Of a stretch of 64,000 bases of DNA, positions 8,739 through 17,010 are shown piece by piece. Positions within the stretch are counted from its first letter, which is position 1; each line of letters begins with the position of its first letter. The notes beneath the pieces were generated by a model. The model was not told where the DNA came from. It did not search any database and saw only the letters and a list, made by a program, of their open reading frames with translations. A program made the position numbers and the translations under genes. The DNA is from Vagococcus jeotgali (GTDB lineage Bacteria; Bacillota; Bacilli; Lactobacillales; Vagococcaceae). Location of the stretch: the NCBI RefSeq assembly GCF_035918315.1, contig NZ_CP142146.1, forward strand, positions 1,116,001 through 1,180,000, in the 5' to 3' direction.

Positions 8739-9656
8739 ATGAAAAATTTAAAACGTTTTATGATTAGCTCGGGACTTTTTAGTCTTTTAGTTTTTTTATC
8801 AGGGTGTGTGAAAACAGACTCAACAGGAAAACCAACAGGAGAAGGATTTATTTATAACTTTTTAGTAAAACCAATGAGTAACTTGGTTACCTTTTTCGCT
8901 GAAAATTGGGGGTTAGGTTTTGGTTGGTCCATTGTCTTGCTGACTTGTATTGTTCGCTTGATTATTTTGCCTCTTGGCTTAAATCAAATGAAAAAATCAA
9001 TGGTTCAACAAGAAAAAATGGCTGCTATCAAGCCTCATATGGATGCTATTAATCAAAAGATGAAAAATGCTACTTCACAAGAGCAAAAAATGGCTGCTCA
9101 AATGGAATTACAACAACTTTATAAAGAAAATGATATTAATATCATGGGCGGTATTGGGTGTTTACCTTTATTAATTCAAATGCCTATCTTTACAGCACTC
9201 TTCTTTGCCGCAAAAGTCACTCCAGGTATTTCTGAATCTGTCTTTTTAGGAATTAATTTAGGAAAACCAAGTATGCTACTAGTTGCTCTTGCTGGTATTA
9301 GTTATTTCTTACAAAGTTATATCAGCACAATTGGTATGAGCGCTGAGCAGAAGAAACAAATGAAGATGATGAGTTTTATCTCACCAATTATGATTATCTT
9401 CTTCTCATTAAATGCTCCAGCTGGCGTGACTCTTTATTGGGTAGTCGGTGGTATTTTTGGGTGTATCCAATCTCTTATTACAACTCTTTACCATAAACCA
9501 AAAGTAAAACGTGAAATTGCTGAACATTTTGAAAAAAATCCAGTTAAGGTTGTCACTCCAACAACAAATAAAGACGTGACACCAAAGAAAGCTGTACAAA
9601 AACAAACAAATAAACAAACAAATGGGCGTAATGTTGGAAAGCAACAGCGTAAATAG
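8739..9656 (+). CDS. yidC: Membrane protein insertase YidC (Oxa1 family)
   Basis: A 305-residue lipoprotein insertase that helps fold and insert inner-membrane proteins, alone or with SecYEG. A lipoprotein signal ends at LSGC (cysteine about residue 23). Five membrane spans follow, with the conserved YidC segment from GFGWSIVLLTCIVRLIILPL through MGCLPLLIQMPIF-like GCLPLLIQMPIFTALF and ITLYW-like GVTLYWVVGG. The Arg in the first core span (CIVRLI) is the conserved groove residue. The tail is lysine-rich, as in ribosome-binding YidC paralogues. I start at ATG 8739, after AAAGGAAG, not at upstream in-frame codons, which would place hydrophilic residues before the signal and overlap the promoter. 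Confidence 0.93.
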   Translation: MKNLKRFMISSGLFSLLVFLSGCVKTDSTGKPTGEGFIYNFLVKPMSNLVTFFAENWGLGFGWSIVLLTCIVRLIILPLGLNQMKKSMVQQEKMAAIKPHMDAINQKMKNATSQEQKMAAQMELQQLYKENDINIMGGIGCLPLLIQMPIFTALFFAAKVTPGISESVFLGINLGKPSMLLVALAGISYFLQSYISTIGMSAEQKKQMKMMSFISPIMIIFFSLNAPAGVTLYWVVGGIFGCIQSLITTLYHKPKVKREIAEHFEKNPVKVVTPTTNKDVTPKKAVQKQTNKQTNGRNVGKQQRK

Positions 9657-9661
9657 TTATC

Positions 9662-9697
9662 AAAAAAGAACTGACAATGTGATGTCAGTTCTTTTTT
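9662..9697. terminator. Bidirectional terminator between yidC and the ArsR gene
   Basis: A perfect 15-base-pair stem (9662-9676 with 9683-9697) with a 6-base loop, A-run on one side and T-run on the other, so it can serve both converging genes. The stop codon of the ArsR gene lies inside it. Confidence 0.9.
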
Positions 9698-9996
9698 TCT
9701 TGATTAATATGATTCATATGATCAATTATTTGAGATAAAATACTTTTTACATGATTATCATCTAAAGAGTAAACAACAGTCTTTCCTTCTTTTCTAGATT
9801 TCACTAAATGATTTTCCCTTAGAAGTTTTAATTGATGAGACACAGCAGATTGTTCCATCTCAAGATACTCTGTAATAGCAGACACATTCATTTCTGTCTC
9901 TGACAATGCTAATAATATCTTTAACCTTGTCGCATCACCAATTGTTTTAAAAAGCTTACTTGTTTCTTGAATCGTCTCTTGATTTAAATATCTCAT
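9685..9996 (-). CDS. ArsR-family metal-responsive repressor, CzrA-like
   Basis: A 103-residue ArsR/SmtB winged-helix protein. The recognition helix is SQ-type EMEQSAVSHQLKLLRENHLV (46-65). In the last helix D80, H82, H93 and H96 have exactly the spacing of the zinc ligands of CzrA (D84, H86, H97, H100), so a zinc- or cobalt-sensing alpha-5 repressor is likely. The cysteine metal site of ArsR/CadC is absent. No exporter is next to it; the gene lies 27 bases downstream of phosphoglucomutase on the opposite side of the map but same strand start region. Start at ATG 9996, behind AGGGGG. Confidence 0.88.
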   Translation of the reverse strand: MRYLNQETIQETSKLFKTIGDATRLKILLALSETEMNVSAITEYLEMEQSAVSHQLKLLRENHLVKSRKEGKTVVYSLDDNHVKSILSQIIDHMNHINQEKKN

Positions 9997-10023
9997 GTTG
10001 ATTCCCCCTGCCAACTTTCACGT

Positions 10024-11742
10024 TTATTCTATATAGGCTGCAAGTGATGATTCAAGCATAGATAGTTTTTTTTCTGTGACGTCTTTTGATTTGCCAACTA
10101 TTCCCATGTAAAATTTAATCTTTGGTTCTGTACCAGATGGTCTGACGGCAATCCAGCTTCCATCTTCTAAAAAGAATTTCAACACATTTGCTGAAGGTAA
10201 TGTTAGTGTTTCTGTTGTACCATCTTGCTTGTGACGTGTTTGAGTTAAATAATCTTCCACATAACTCACAGCTAATTCTCCAAACATATTAGGTAATTCT
10301 TGACGAATTGAGTTAATTATATCTTGAATTTCTTTTAATCCTTCAACACCTTGTTTTGTTAAAGATATCGTCTTTTCTTCAAAGAAACCAAATTCTGTAT
10401 AAATCTCTTGTAAGCCATCATATAGAGTTTGTTCTTTTTCTCTATAGTAAGTAGCAATTTCAGCTAATAGAACCAGTGTCTGAATAGCATCTTTATCGCG
10501 AACAAATGGTTTAATTAAGTAACCATAACTCTCTTCAAAACCAAACATAAACGTATATTCTTTTGTCTCTTCATATTGTTTAATTTTTTCTGCAATAAAT
10601 TTAAACCCAGTTAAGACACTTTCCATTTTGACCTTATATTTTTGGCAAATAGCCGTTGGTAGCTCACTTGATACGATAGATTTTAGGACAACAGCATTTT
10701 TTGGTAGTTCTTCATTATCTGCTTTTTGAGATAGGATGTAATGAATCATAACACTTGCTAGTTGATTACCTGATAACACTTCATAATCACCATTAGGCAT
10801 ACGAACAGCTGCTGCCAAACGATCTGCATCTGGATCGGTTGCAACTAAAACATCTGCCCCGTTTTGTTTTCCTAATGAAATCGCATATTCAAAGGCATTT
10901 TTTTCCTCAGGATTAGGAGAATCGACTGTTGAAAAATTAGGATCTGCAATAGCTTGTTCCTCAACTAAGGCAACATTTGTAAACCCAGCTTCTAGTAGTG
11001 CCTTCTCACCTAACATTTTCCCAGTACCATGTAGTGGTGTAAAGACCATATTTAGTTGCTTACCACTTCGCTTAATCATTTCATTGTTAATTGTAACTGT
11101 TTTTAATTGATCCAAATACAAGTCATCAATGTCTTCACCAATCATTTTAATAAAGTCTTTTGATTCTGTAATAGGTAAGGTTTTAATATTTAATGGGTTT
11201 TCAATACTACGAACATATTTAATCACTTCATCTGCATCATGAGGTGGCATTTGCCCTCCATCAGCACCATATACTTTAAAACCATTGTATTCTGCTGGAT
11301 TATGGCTAGCTGTAATCATAATACCTGCTATACAATGAAGTTCTCTGACTGTAAATGACAACTCTGGTGTTGGTCTTAGATTTTCAAATATGTAAGATTT
11401 AATACCGTGAGCTGCCAAAACACGTCCTGATTCCATTGCAAATTCAGATGATTGATGTCTAGAGTCATAAGCGATTGCAACACCTCTTTTTTTAGCCTCT
11501 TCTCCTTGATTTTCAATAAAACGTGCTAAACCTTCAGCTGCTTGCCTAACTGTATAAATATTCATACGATTAATACCTGCGCCTAATTTCCCTCGCATGC
11601 CTGCTGTTCCAAATTCTAAAGGCGCATAAAAAGCATCTTCTAGCTCTGTTTGATTATCTACTAAACTAACTAAATTTTCTCTAACCATTGGAGAAAGGTT
11701 ATCATAATCTAACCACTCCTTATATGTTGTTTGCCATTCCAT
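10024..11742 (-). CDS. pgcA: Alpha-phosphoglucomutase / phosphosugar mutase
   Basis: A 572-residue alpha-D-phosphohexomutase converting glucose 6-phosphate and glucose 1-phosphate, feeding UDP-glucose and glycolipid synthesis. The four family loops are intact: phosphoserine loop GIMITASHNPAEYNGFK, metal loop ATDPDADRLAAA, sugar loop FGFEESYGYL and phosphate loop VRPSGTEPKIKFY. Length matches Firmicutes PgcA rather than the shorter GlmM. Start at ATG 11742 (MEWQ), behind GAGGTG. The ArsR gene begins 27 bases downstream, so it may be carried on the same transcript. Confidence 0.93.
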   Translation of the reverse strand: MEWQTTYKEWLDYDNLSPMVRENLVSLVDNQTELEDAFYAPLEFGTAGMRGKLGAGINRMNIYTVRQAAEGLARFIENQGEEAKKRGVAIAYDSRHQSSEFAMESGRVLAAHGIKSYIFENLRPTPELSFTVRELHCIAGIMITASHNPAEYNGFKVYGADGGQMPPHDADEVIKYVRSIENPLNIKTLPITESKDFIKMIGEDIDDLYLDQLKTVTINNEMIKRSGKQLNMVFTPLHGTGKMLGEKALLEAGFTNVALVEEQAIADPNFSTVDSPNPEEKNAFEYAISLGKQNGADVLVATDPDADRLAAAVRMPNGDYEVLSGNQLASVMIHYILSQKADNEELPKNAVVLKSIVSSELPTAICQKYKVKMESVLTGFKFIAEKIKQYEETKEYTFMFGFEESYGYLIKPFVRDKDAIQTLVLLAEIATYYREKEQTLYDGLQEIYTEFGFFEEKTISLTKQGVEGLKEIQDIINSIRQELPNMFGELAVSYVEDYLTQTRHKQDGTTETLTLPSANVLKFFLEDGSWIAVRPSGTEPKIKFYMGIVGKSKDVTEKKLSMLESSLAAYIE

Positions 11743-11810
11743 ATAATTACACCTCAATTTTCAATTTATAACACTATTGTATCATTTTTAAGCGCTTTTT
11801 CCTAAAGAAA

Positions 11811-11841
11811 AAAGAGGATGAACAAAAAGTCCATCCTCTTT
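11811..11841 (-). terminator. Terminator of trxB
   Basis: A 10-base-pair stem AAAGAGGATG / CATCCTCTTT with an 11-base loop, followed on the minus strand by a T-run. It lies between trxB and the phosphoglucomutase gene. Confidence 0.85.
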
Positions 11842-11883
11842 ATTGTATAAATATATCTTTATAACAAAACACTTGTAAATCAG

Positions 11884-12801
11884 TTAATCCTCTAGGCTTG
11901 TTATATATTTATAAACTTCTTGACCAGCAATACTACCATCTCCAACGGCTGTTGCAATTTGTCTTAATACAGTATCACGAACATCACCAATAGCATAGAT
12001 ACCAGGTAAGCGTGTTTCCATATGATTGTTTGTTTGAATCCAACCTTCTTCATTAGTAATAGATAAATCCTTAGCAAATTCTGTTAATGGATCTAATCCT
12101 ATATAGATAAATACACCATCAGCTAAGAAGTTTTCTACCTCACCTGTTTGAGTATCTTTTAATTGGACCGACTGAACTTTAACATCATCTCCTTCAATAG
12201 CAACAGGTACTTTATTCCACTGAAAGTCAATTTTTTCATTCTTAAAGGCTCTCTCTTGTAAAATCTTTTGTGCTCTGAGTTCATCACGTCGGTGAACAAT
12301 GGTCACTCTACTAGCAAATTGTGTTAAATAAAGACCTTCTTCAACTGCTGAATCTCCCCCACCAATAACAACTAAGTGGCGATCCTTGAAAAAAGCACCA
12401 TCACAGACTGCACAATAAGAGACACCACGACCAGAGTACTCCTCTTCACCGGGAATGCCAATTTTTCTATGATCGCTACCACTAGCAATAATAACAGCCT
12501 TAGCTTCATACGTAGCATCATCACAAATCACCTTTTTAACTGCTCCGTGATCTTCAATTGAAATAACATTTCCATAAGCATGCTCTGCTCCAAAATTAGA
12601 TGAATTTTCATACATACTCATAGCAAGATCTGGGCCTGTGACAAGTCCAACACCTGGATAGTTTTCAACATCTGCTGTATTCATCAGCTGACCTCCTGGT
12701 GCACCTCTTTCAATAACTAAAACAGATAAATCTGAGCGTGAAGCATATAGTGCTGCAGTCATGCCTCCTGGTCCTGAACCAATAATAATAACGTCTTTCA
12801 T
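11884..12801 (-). CDS. trxB: Thioredoxin-disulfide reductase
   Basis: A 305-residue low-molecular-weight thioredoxin reductase that passes electrons from NADPH through FAD to thioredoxin. It shows the FAD dinucleotide fold GSGPGGMTAALYASR, the redox-active disulfide CAVC (in SYCAVCDGAFF), the NADPH fold GGGDSAVEEGLYL, and the second FAD motif AIGDVRDTVLRQIATAVGDG. Start at ATG 12801 behind TTGGAGG; an ATG 18 bases earlier reads through that ribosome binding site and is rejected. Confidence 0.96.
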   Translation of the reverse strand: MKDVIIIGSGPGGMTAALYASRSDLSVLVIERGAPGGQLMNTADVENYPGVGLVTGPDLAMSMYENSSNFGAEHAYGNVISIEDHGAVKKVICDDATYEAKAVIIASGSDHRKIGIPGEEEYSGRGVSYCAVCDGAFFKDRHLVVIGGGDSAVEEGLYLTQFASRVTIVHRRDELRAQKILQERAFKNEKIDFQWNKVPVAIEGDDVKVQSVQLKDTQTGEVENFLADGVFIYIGLDPLTEFAKDLSITNEEGWIQTNNHMETRLPGIYAIGDVRDTVLRQIATAVGDGSIAGQEVYKYITSLED

Positions 12802-12831
12802 ACTAATCCTCCAAATCATTTAACTAACCTT

Positions 12832-12860
12832 ACTTTAACTTGTAAATTCCTTATTGTCCA
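12832..12860 (-). promoter_or_regulatory. Promoter of trxB
   Basis: TGGACA (12855-12860) and TAAAGT (12832-12837) on the minus strand with a 17-base spacer, just upstream of the trxB ribosome binding site. Confidence 0.6.
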
Positions 12861-12990
12861 TTCATTCGTCTTCATGTAGAATGGTCATATGTGACGTCAC
12901 TCTTTTCATTCCTTCTTCCATAAATAAATAAAACATAAAAGAAGAATAAAAATTAAAAAATTATTTAAATTACCCTTTTCTCTAGTCAAT

Positions 12991-13018
12991 TTGCTTAAAA
13001 AGTGGTAGCGTATATAAA
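12991..13018 (+). promoter_or_regulatory. Probable promoter of rodA
   Basis: TTGCTT (12991-12996) and TATAAA (13013-13018) with a 16-base spacer, 43 bases ahead of the rodA start. Confidence 0.45.
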
Positions 13019-13061
13019 GTGTGACAAGCCATATGAAAGTAAATGAGTAAAGGATGTAACT

Positions 13062-14225
13062 ATGAAACGTAGAGATTATCAACAACAGAGTAATTTTAAT
13101 TATGCCTTATTGTTACCCATTTTTTTAATGTTACTTCTTAGCATTTGGTTACAATATTGGGTTGGTTATTATGATGATAATAACCCCCTTAAACAAGCTG
13201 GTAAGCAGGTTATATTTGTTCTTGTCGGAACAGTTTGTATGTTTGGGGTTAAATATATAAGAAGAGATATTATATGGAAAGCTGTCCCTTGGTTTTACTT
13301 ATTTTCTTTATTACTAATGGGTTCTTTGTATTTTTTCTATGATGTTCATATGTATGACATCACAGGAACAAAAAGATGGTTAGATATCTTTGGTATCCAG
13401 TTCCAACCTTCTGAGCTTGCAAAAACAGCTTATATCTTATTTATATCAAAAGAACTCGTCAAGTATAACCAGAAAAGAGAAGGAAAAACGATTAAAACAG
13501 ATTTAAAAATGATTGGTTGGCTAGCTATTGTGAGTGCCCCTTTATTCTTTTTAATGTTTGTTCAAAAAGATTTTGGAACAAGTTTAGTATTTATTACCGT
13601 ACTAGGAGCATTAATTATTGCCTCAGGTATTAACTGGCGAATTGTAGCTGTTCTTTTTGCTATTTTAGGTGTCATTGGTGGCAGCTTAATATTTTTAGTA
13701 TTTACCGAGTCCGGTCAAGCCATTCTCTCCTCTTTACACTTTAAAGAGTACCAGTTAAACCGCGTTAGAGCTTGGGTCGACCCGTTTGAGTATGCAGGTA
13801 CTATTGCCTATCAGCAAGTACAAGGACTACTAGCTATTGGTTCTGGTGGGATGTTTGGTAAAGGGACAACAGGCGTACAAGTTTACGTGCCTGTTCGTGA
13901 ATCAGATATGATTTTCACTTTTGTAGGTGAAGCTTATGGATTCATCGGAGCAACTGCTGTCATCTTACTTTACTTCTACTTATTTTTCCAAATCTTCTTT
14001 ACCGGAATCAAAAGTAACTCAACATTTAATATTTATATTTGTGTAGGGATTGTCTTTATGTTAGTTTTCCAAACCTTTGAAAATATTGGTGCTTCAATTG
14101 GATTACTACCCCTAACAGGTATCCCTCTTCCCTTCCTTAGTCAAGGAGGAACGGCATTAGTATCTACTATGCTAGCTTTTGGATTAATTTTTGGTATGGA
14201 TACAACAAAAACGGAACATGGTTAA
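13062..14225 (+). CDS. rodA: RodA/FtsW-type SEDS peptidoglycan polymerase
   Basis: A 387-residue SEDS protein with about ten membrane spans; these polymerise lipid II into glycan strands together with a class B PBP. The family motifs are visible: TGTKRWLDIFGIQFQPSELAK (loop with conserved Trp and the QPSE segment), QKDFGTSLVF (conserved Asp), and GLLPLTGIPLPFLSQGGTAL near the end. The absence of an FtsW-type extended tail, and the presence of a MrdA-type PBP at 60350-62473, favour RodA (elongation) over FtsW, but this is inference. It is monocistronic with its own terminator. Confidence 0.87.
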   Translation: MKRRDYQQQSNFNYALLLPIFLMLLLSIWLQYWVGYYDDNNPLKQAGKQVIFVLVGTVCMFGVKYIRRDIIWKAVPWFYLFSLLLMGSLYFFYDVHMYDITGTKRWLDIFGIQFQPSELAKTAYILFISKELVKYNQKREGKTIKTDLKMIGWLAIVSAPLFFLMFVQKDFGTSLVFITVLGALIIASGINWRIVAVLFAILGVIGGSLIFLVFTESGQAILSSLHFKEYQLNRVRAWVDPFEYAGTIAYQQVQGLLAIGSGGMFGKGTTGVQVYVPVRESDMIFTFVGEAYGFIGATAVILLYFYLFFQIFFTGIKSNSTFNIYICVGIVFMLVFQTFENIGASIGLLPLTGIPLPFLSQGGTALVSTMLAFGLIFGMDTTKTEHG

Positions 14226-14242
14226 TCCCATTTTCCGTTTTT
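14207..14242 (+). terminator. Terminator of rodA
   Basis: Stem AAAAACGGAA (14207-14216) with TTCCGTTTTT (14233-14242), followed by T-run; it overlaps the last rodA codons. It also faces the converging remains of the glucosidase gene. Confidence 0.85.
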
Positions 14243-14251
14243 TTATTACCA

Positions 14252-15915
14252 TTATCTTTTTAGATAAACAGCATAGTCATAAGGATATATTGATTCTTGT
14301 CGTACTATATCAATTCCTAAAATTAATTCTGCGTTATCCCATTCTTTTAGTACATCAGGAAGTTTTACTGGTTGATTAGCCCACTCACAAATAATAAGTG
14401 CCTCTTGTCCTTTAAGCTTCCTCTTGTAAATAATCATATTATCACTAGATTCAATAAATTCCACTTGAGCATTAGCAAATAAGTCATCTTGTTTCAATGA
14501 AAATAATTCTTGATAATGAGTTAAAATACCATCTTCACTTGCAAGTTGGTCACTAACATTAAAGACTGCTTCTTTATTTTCCCCAATTCAATTATTTGTC
14601 TGATTAGATTCGCTTTCCCACTGCATAAATCCTCGACTTGCTTCCTTATTTTGTGCCGTAATTCTCTCCATCGCCTCATGATGCTCCCAGCCGCGTTCAA
14701 TTAAGTAATCATACTGACACCTTGTTATATCATCATAAAATGTATTCACATCATCAATTTCTAAATTCTTCATTCCAATTTCTTCATTCCAATTTCTTCT
14801 CCGTAAAGAATCACAGGAATCCCTCGTAATAAATACATACCTGTAGACAATGGTTTGATGCTTTTGACTCTTAGTTTTCCTGTCTGGCCAAATCTTGAAA
14901 CAAGTCTTGGCATGTCATGATTATTCCAATATAAACTTGGTAATTCATCATTATCTAGCTCTGTCTGCCATGCTTTTAAGCGACCTTTGATACCTTTAAC
15001 ATCTATTACTTTTTTAGTTAATCCTAAGTCTAACTCCTCTTCATTAATATCTAATTTATCTTGAATATGATCAAAAGATATTACCGCATCACATAAATTA
15101 GGACCTAAATAAGATTTTGCTAATACTGGTGTGGCTGATGCTGCTTCCCCAAGGATAAAAAGAGAAGGTTTTCGCTTTTTTAGAGCTTCAATAAATTCTT
15201 CTAAATATATGGAAACTTCAGGTAAATTAGCATAATATTCCTCTGCAATTAATGTTTTTTCAGGATCTTCTTTAACTATTAGTGAAAAATCTGCTTTTTT
15301 CATATGAATGAAAGCATCTAATCTAAAGCCATCGACCCCTTTTTCTAACCAAAATAAAGCGACATTTAGCATGGCTTCTCTAACTTTAGGATTATCCCAA
15401 TTTAAGTCTGGCATCTCTTTATCAAATAGATGAAAGTAAACTTGATTAAAATATGGTTCTCTCTCCCATACTGGTCCACCAAAAAAAGAAGCCCAATTAT
15501 TTGGCAGTTCATTTCCCTCCTTTAAATCTTCCCAAAGATAAAAATCTCGGTACAAACTATTCTTATCTTCTGTGGCTGAAATAAACCATGGATGTTTACT
15601 AGATGTATGATTTAATACTAAGTCAAACATGATTTTTAGACCGCGTTGATGTGCTTGTTTTATTAATACCTCAACGTCTCTCATACTCCCAAAAATGGGA
15701 TCAATACTTTCATAATCTGACACATCATACCCATTATCTATTTGAGGGGATAAAAATATAGGGTTTAACCAAATGGTTGTCACACCGATTTGTTTGATGT
15801 AGTCTAAAGATTCGATCACACCACGTAAATCACCAATACCACTATGTGAACTATCTTTAAAACTTTTTGGATAAATTTGATAAATAATTTCTTTACTTTT
15901 TATTGAGTCTGACAT
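14252..15915 (-). pseudogene. GH13 alpha-glucosidase, inactivated
   Basis: A glycoside hydrolase family 13 enzyme of the oligo-1,6-glucosidase/dextran glucosidase type, broken twice. Codons from 15915 give the barrel with EIIYQIYPKSFKDS, MFDLVLNHTS, DGFRLDAFIHM (nucleophile Asp), GEAA (acid/base Glu) and NHDMPRLVSRFG. At 14766-14793 a 14-base unit is repeated in tandem, shifting the frame and ending the protein after GEEIGMKKLE. In the next frame the sequence continues sensibly (MKNLEIDDVNTFYDDITR, GFMQWESESN), then meets a TGA at 14588-14590, where a Trp is usual, and again continues in that frame to YAVYLKR at 14252. Without the two lesions the product would be about 550 residues. Neighbouring LacI regulator probably once controlled it. 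Confidence 0.9.
14766..14793. repeat. 14-base tandem duplication breaking the GH13 gene
   Basis: The unit TTCTTCATTCCAAT occurs twice back to back. Removing one copy restores GEEIGMKNLEIDD, the normal family sequence, so this duplication is the cause of the frameshift. Confidence 0.93.
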
Positions 15916-15946
15916 ACATTTACCTCCTAGTTCATTCTTTAATCAT

Positions 15947-15975
15947 AGTGTAGGAGATAGGTTCAAAAAGGACAA
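15947..15975 (-). promoter_or_regulatory. Promoter of the GH13 pseudogene
   Basis: TTGTCC (15970-15975) and TACACT (15947-15952) on the minus strand, 17-base spacer, followed by a good AGGAGGT ribosome binding site. The promoter still looks intact. Confidence 0.6.
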
Positions 15976-15986
15976 CCTTTCTTTTC

Positions 15987-16002
15987 TTGTTAGCGATAAC
16001 AA
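15987..16002. promoter_or_regulatory. LacI-type operator or cre site
   Basis: TTGTTAGCGATAACAA is an inverted repeat (TTGTTA/TAACAA) around a central GCGA, with the CG centre typical of LacI-family operators. It lies 11 bases upstream of the -35 of the glucosidase promoter. It differs from the CcpA cre consensus at two positions, so either the adjacent LacI protein or CcpA could bind. Confidence 0.55.
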
Positions 16003-16011
16003 AATATAAAA

Positions 16012-16055
16012 AAGATAGCTAGAAACTGATATCTAAAACAGTCTCTAGCTATCTT
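16012..16055 (-). terminator. Terminator of the LacI regulator gene
   Basis: A 17-base-pair stem with one mismatch (16012-16028 with 16039-16055), followed on the minus strand by six T. It overlaps the last codons of the regulator gene. Confidence 0.85.
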
Positions 16056-16996
16056 GTACTATCTCGCTTAATTAAAGTCGGTTCAAAAATTTTAAACCCC
16101 TGTTCTTCTCCCCTCTGATTAATTTTATCTAGCAACAAGCTAGCACAAGCCTGTCCCATCTCTAAAACTGGTTGTTTGATAGTTGATAGTCTGGGGTAAG
16201 CCACTTGGTCCAAAAAGACACCATCATAACCAATAACTCCAAAATCATCTGGAATGATACAATCTTGACTTAACAAACCTCTTTCTATTCCAATGGCTAA
16301 ACGGTCACTGGCACAAACAAAAGCCGTATTTTTAGGAAATTTCCCTTTATTACTCTCAATAAAACACCTAGCATAGCGAGAACAATTTTCAAATTTATAA
16401 ATAACAGGCTCTAAATGATGTTTCTTCATCATTTTTAAATAACCCTTCTCTCTAGAACACTCAAATGGTTCATCAACATCAATCCCTATAAACACAATAT
16501 GTTCATATCCTAAGCTGATAACATACTCTGTTGATAACTCAACACCTTTTTGATTATCTGTGTCAACATAATCATATCCTAATTTATTTTCTCCAAACAA
16601 AATAAATGGTTTATCTAAATCTTTTATCCATAAAAAATCAGACTTCCGCATACCTGTGATAATCAATCCATCACTTTGTCCAGTATCAATACTGTTTTCT
16701 GTCAACAACTGTAAGGAATAGTGATGTTTATCTAATTCTCTTGAAATCCCCATAAGCAAAGACATAAAATAAGGCTCAGTTGTATCCATCTCTTCTAAGA
16801 TAAAAAAATTAATAACTTGACTTCGGTTATTAGCAAGCGCCTTTGCGGCTATATTAGGACGATAATTAAGCTCTTTCATCGCTTGAAATACTAATTCTTT
16901 TAACTCATCTGTCACTTTTTCTGGATGATTTAAAACTCGTGATACAGTCATTTTTGATACATTAGCTTTTTTTGCTACATCTGTTAGTGTTGCCAA
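16049..16996 (-). CDS. LacI-family transcriptional regulator
   Basis: A 315-residue LacI/GalR repressor. The DNA-binding headpiece is ATLTDVAKKANVSKMTVSRV with hinge YRPNIAAKALANNRSQ, followed by a periplasmic-binding-protein-like sugar domain (about 60-310, with IPDDFGVIGYDGVFLDQVAYP). I start at TTG 16996, giving MATLTDVAKK as in family members, with AGGAG 8 bases upstream; ATG 17002 would be too close to that site. It begins about 14 bases after the efflux pump gene, so they share a transcript. The likely target is the neighbouring GH13 gene; effector unknown but probably an alpha-glucoside. Confidence 0.87.
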   Translation of the reverse strand: MATLTDVAKKANVSKMTVSRVLNHPEKVTDELKELVFQAMKELNYRPNIAAKALANNRSQVINFFILEEMDTTEPYFMSLLMGISRELDKHHYSLQLLTENSIDTGQSDGLIITGMRKSDFLWIKDLDKPFILFGENKLGYDYVDTDNQKGVELSTEYVISLGYEHIVFIGIDVDEPFECSREKGYLKMMKKHHLEPVIYKFENCSRYARCFIESNKGKFPKNTAFVCASDRLAIGIERGLLSQDCIIPDDFGVIGYDGVFLDQVAYPRLSTIKQPVLEMGQACASLLLDKINQRGEEQGFKIFEPTLIKRDSTR

Positions 16997-17010
16997 GCAC
17001 ATCACTCCTA

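Noticed and set aside
12891-12900. Perfect palindrome GTGACGTCAC between trxB and rodA
   Set aside because: Single short palindrome, not repeated elsewhere nearby and not placed on either promoter; likely chance, although a regulator site cannot be excluded.
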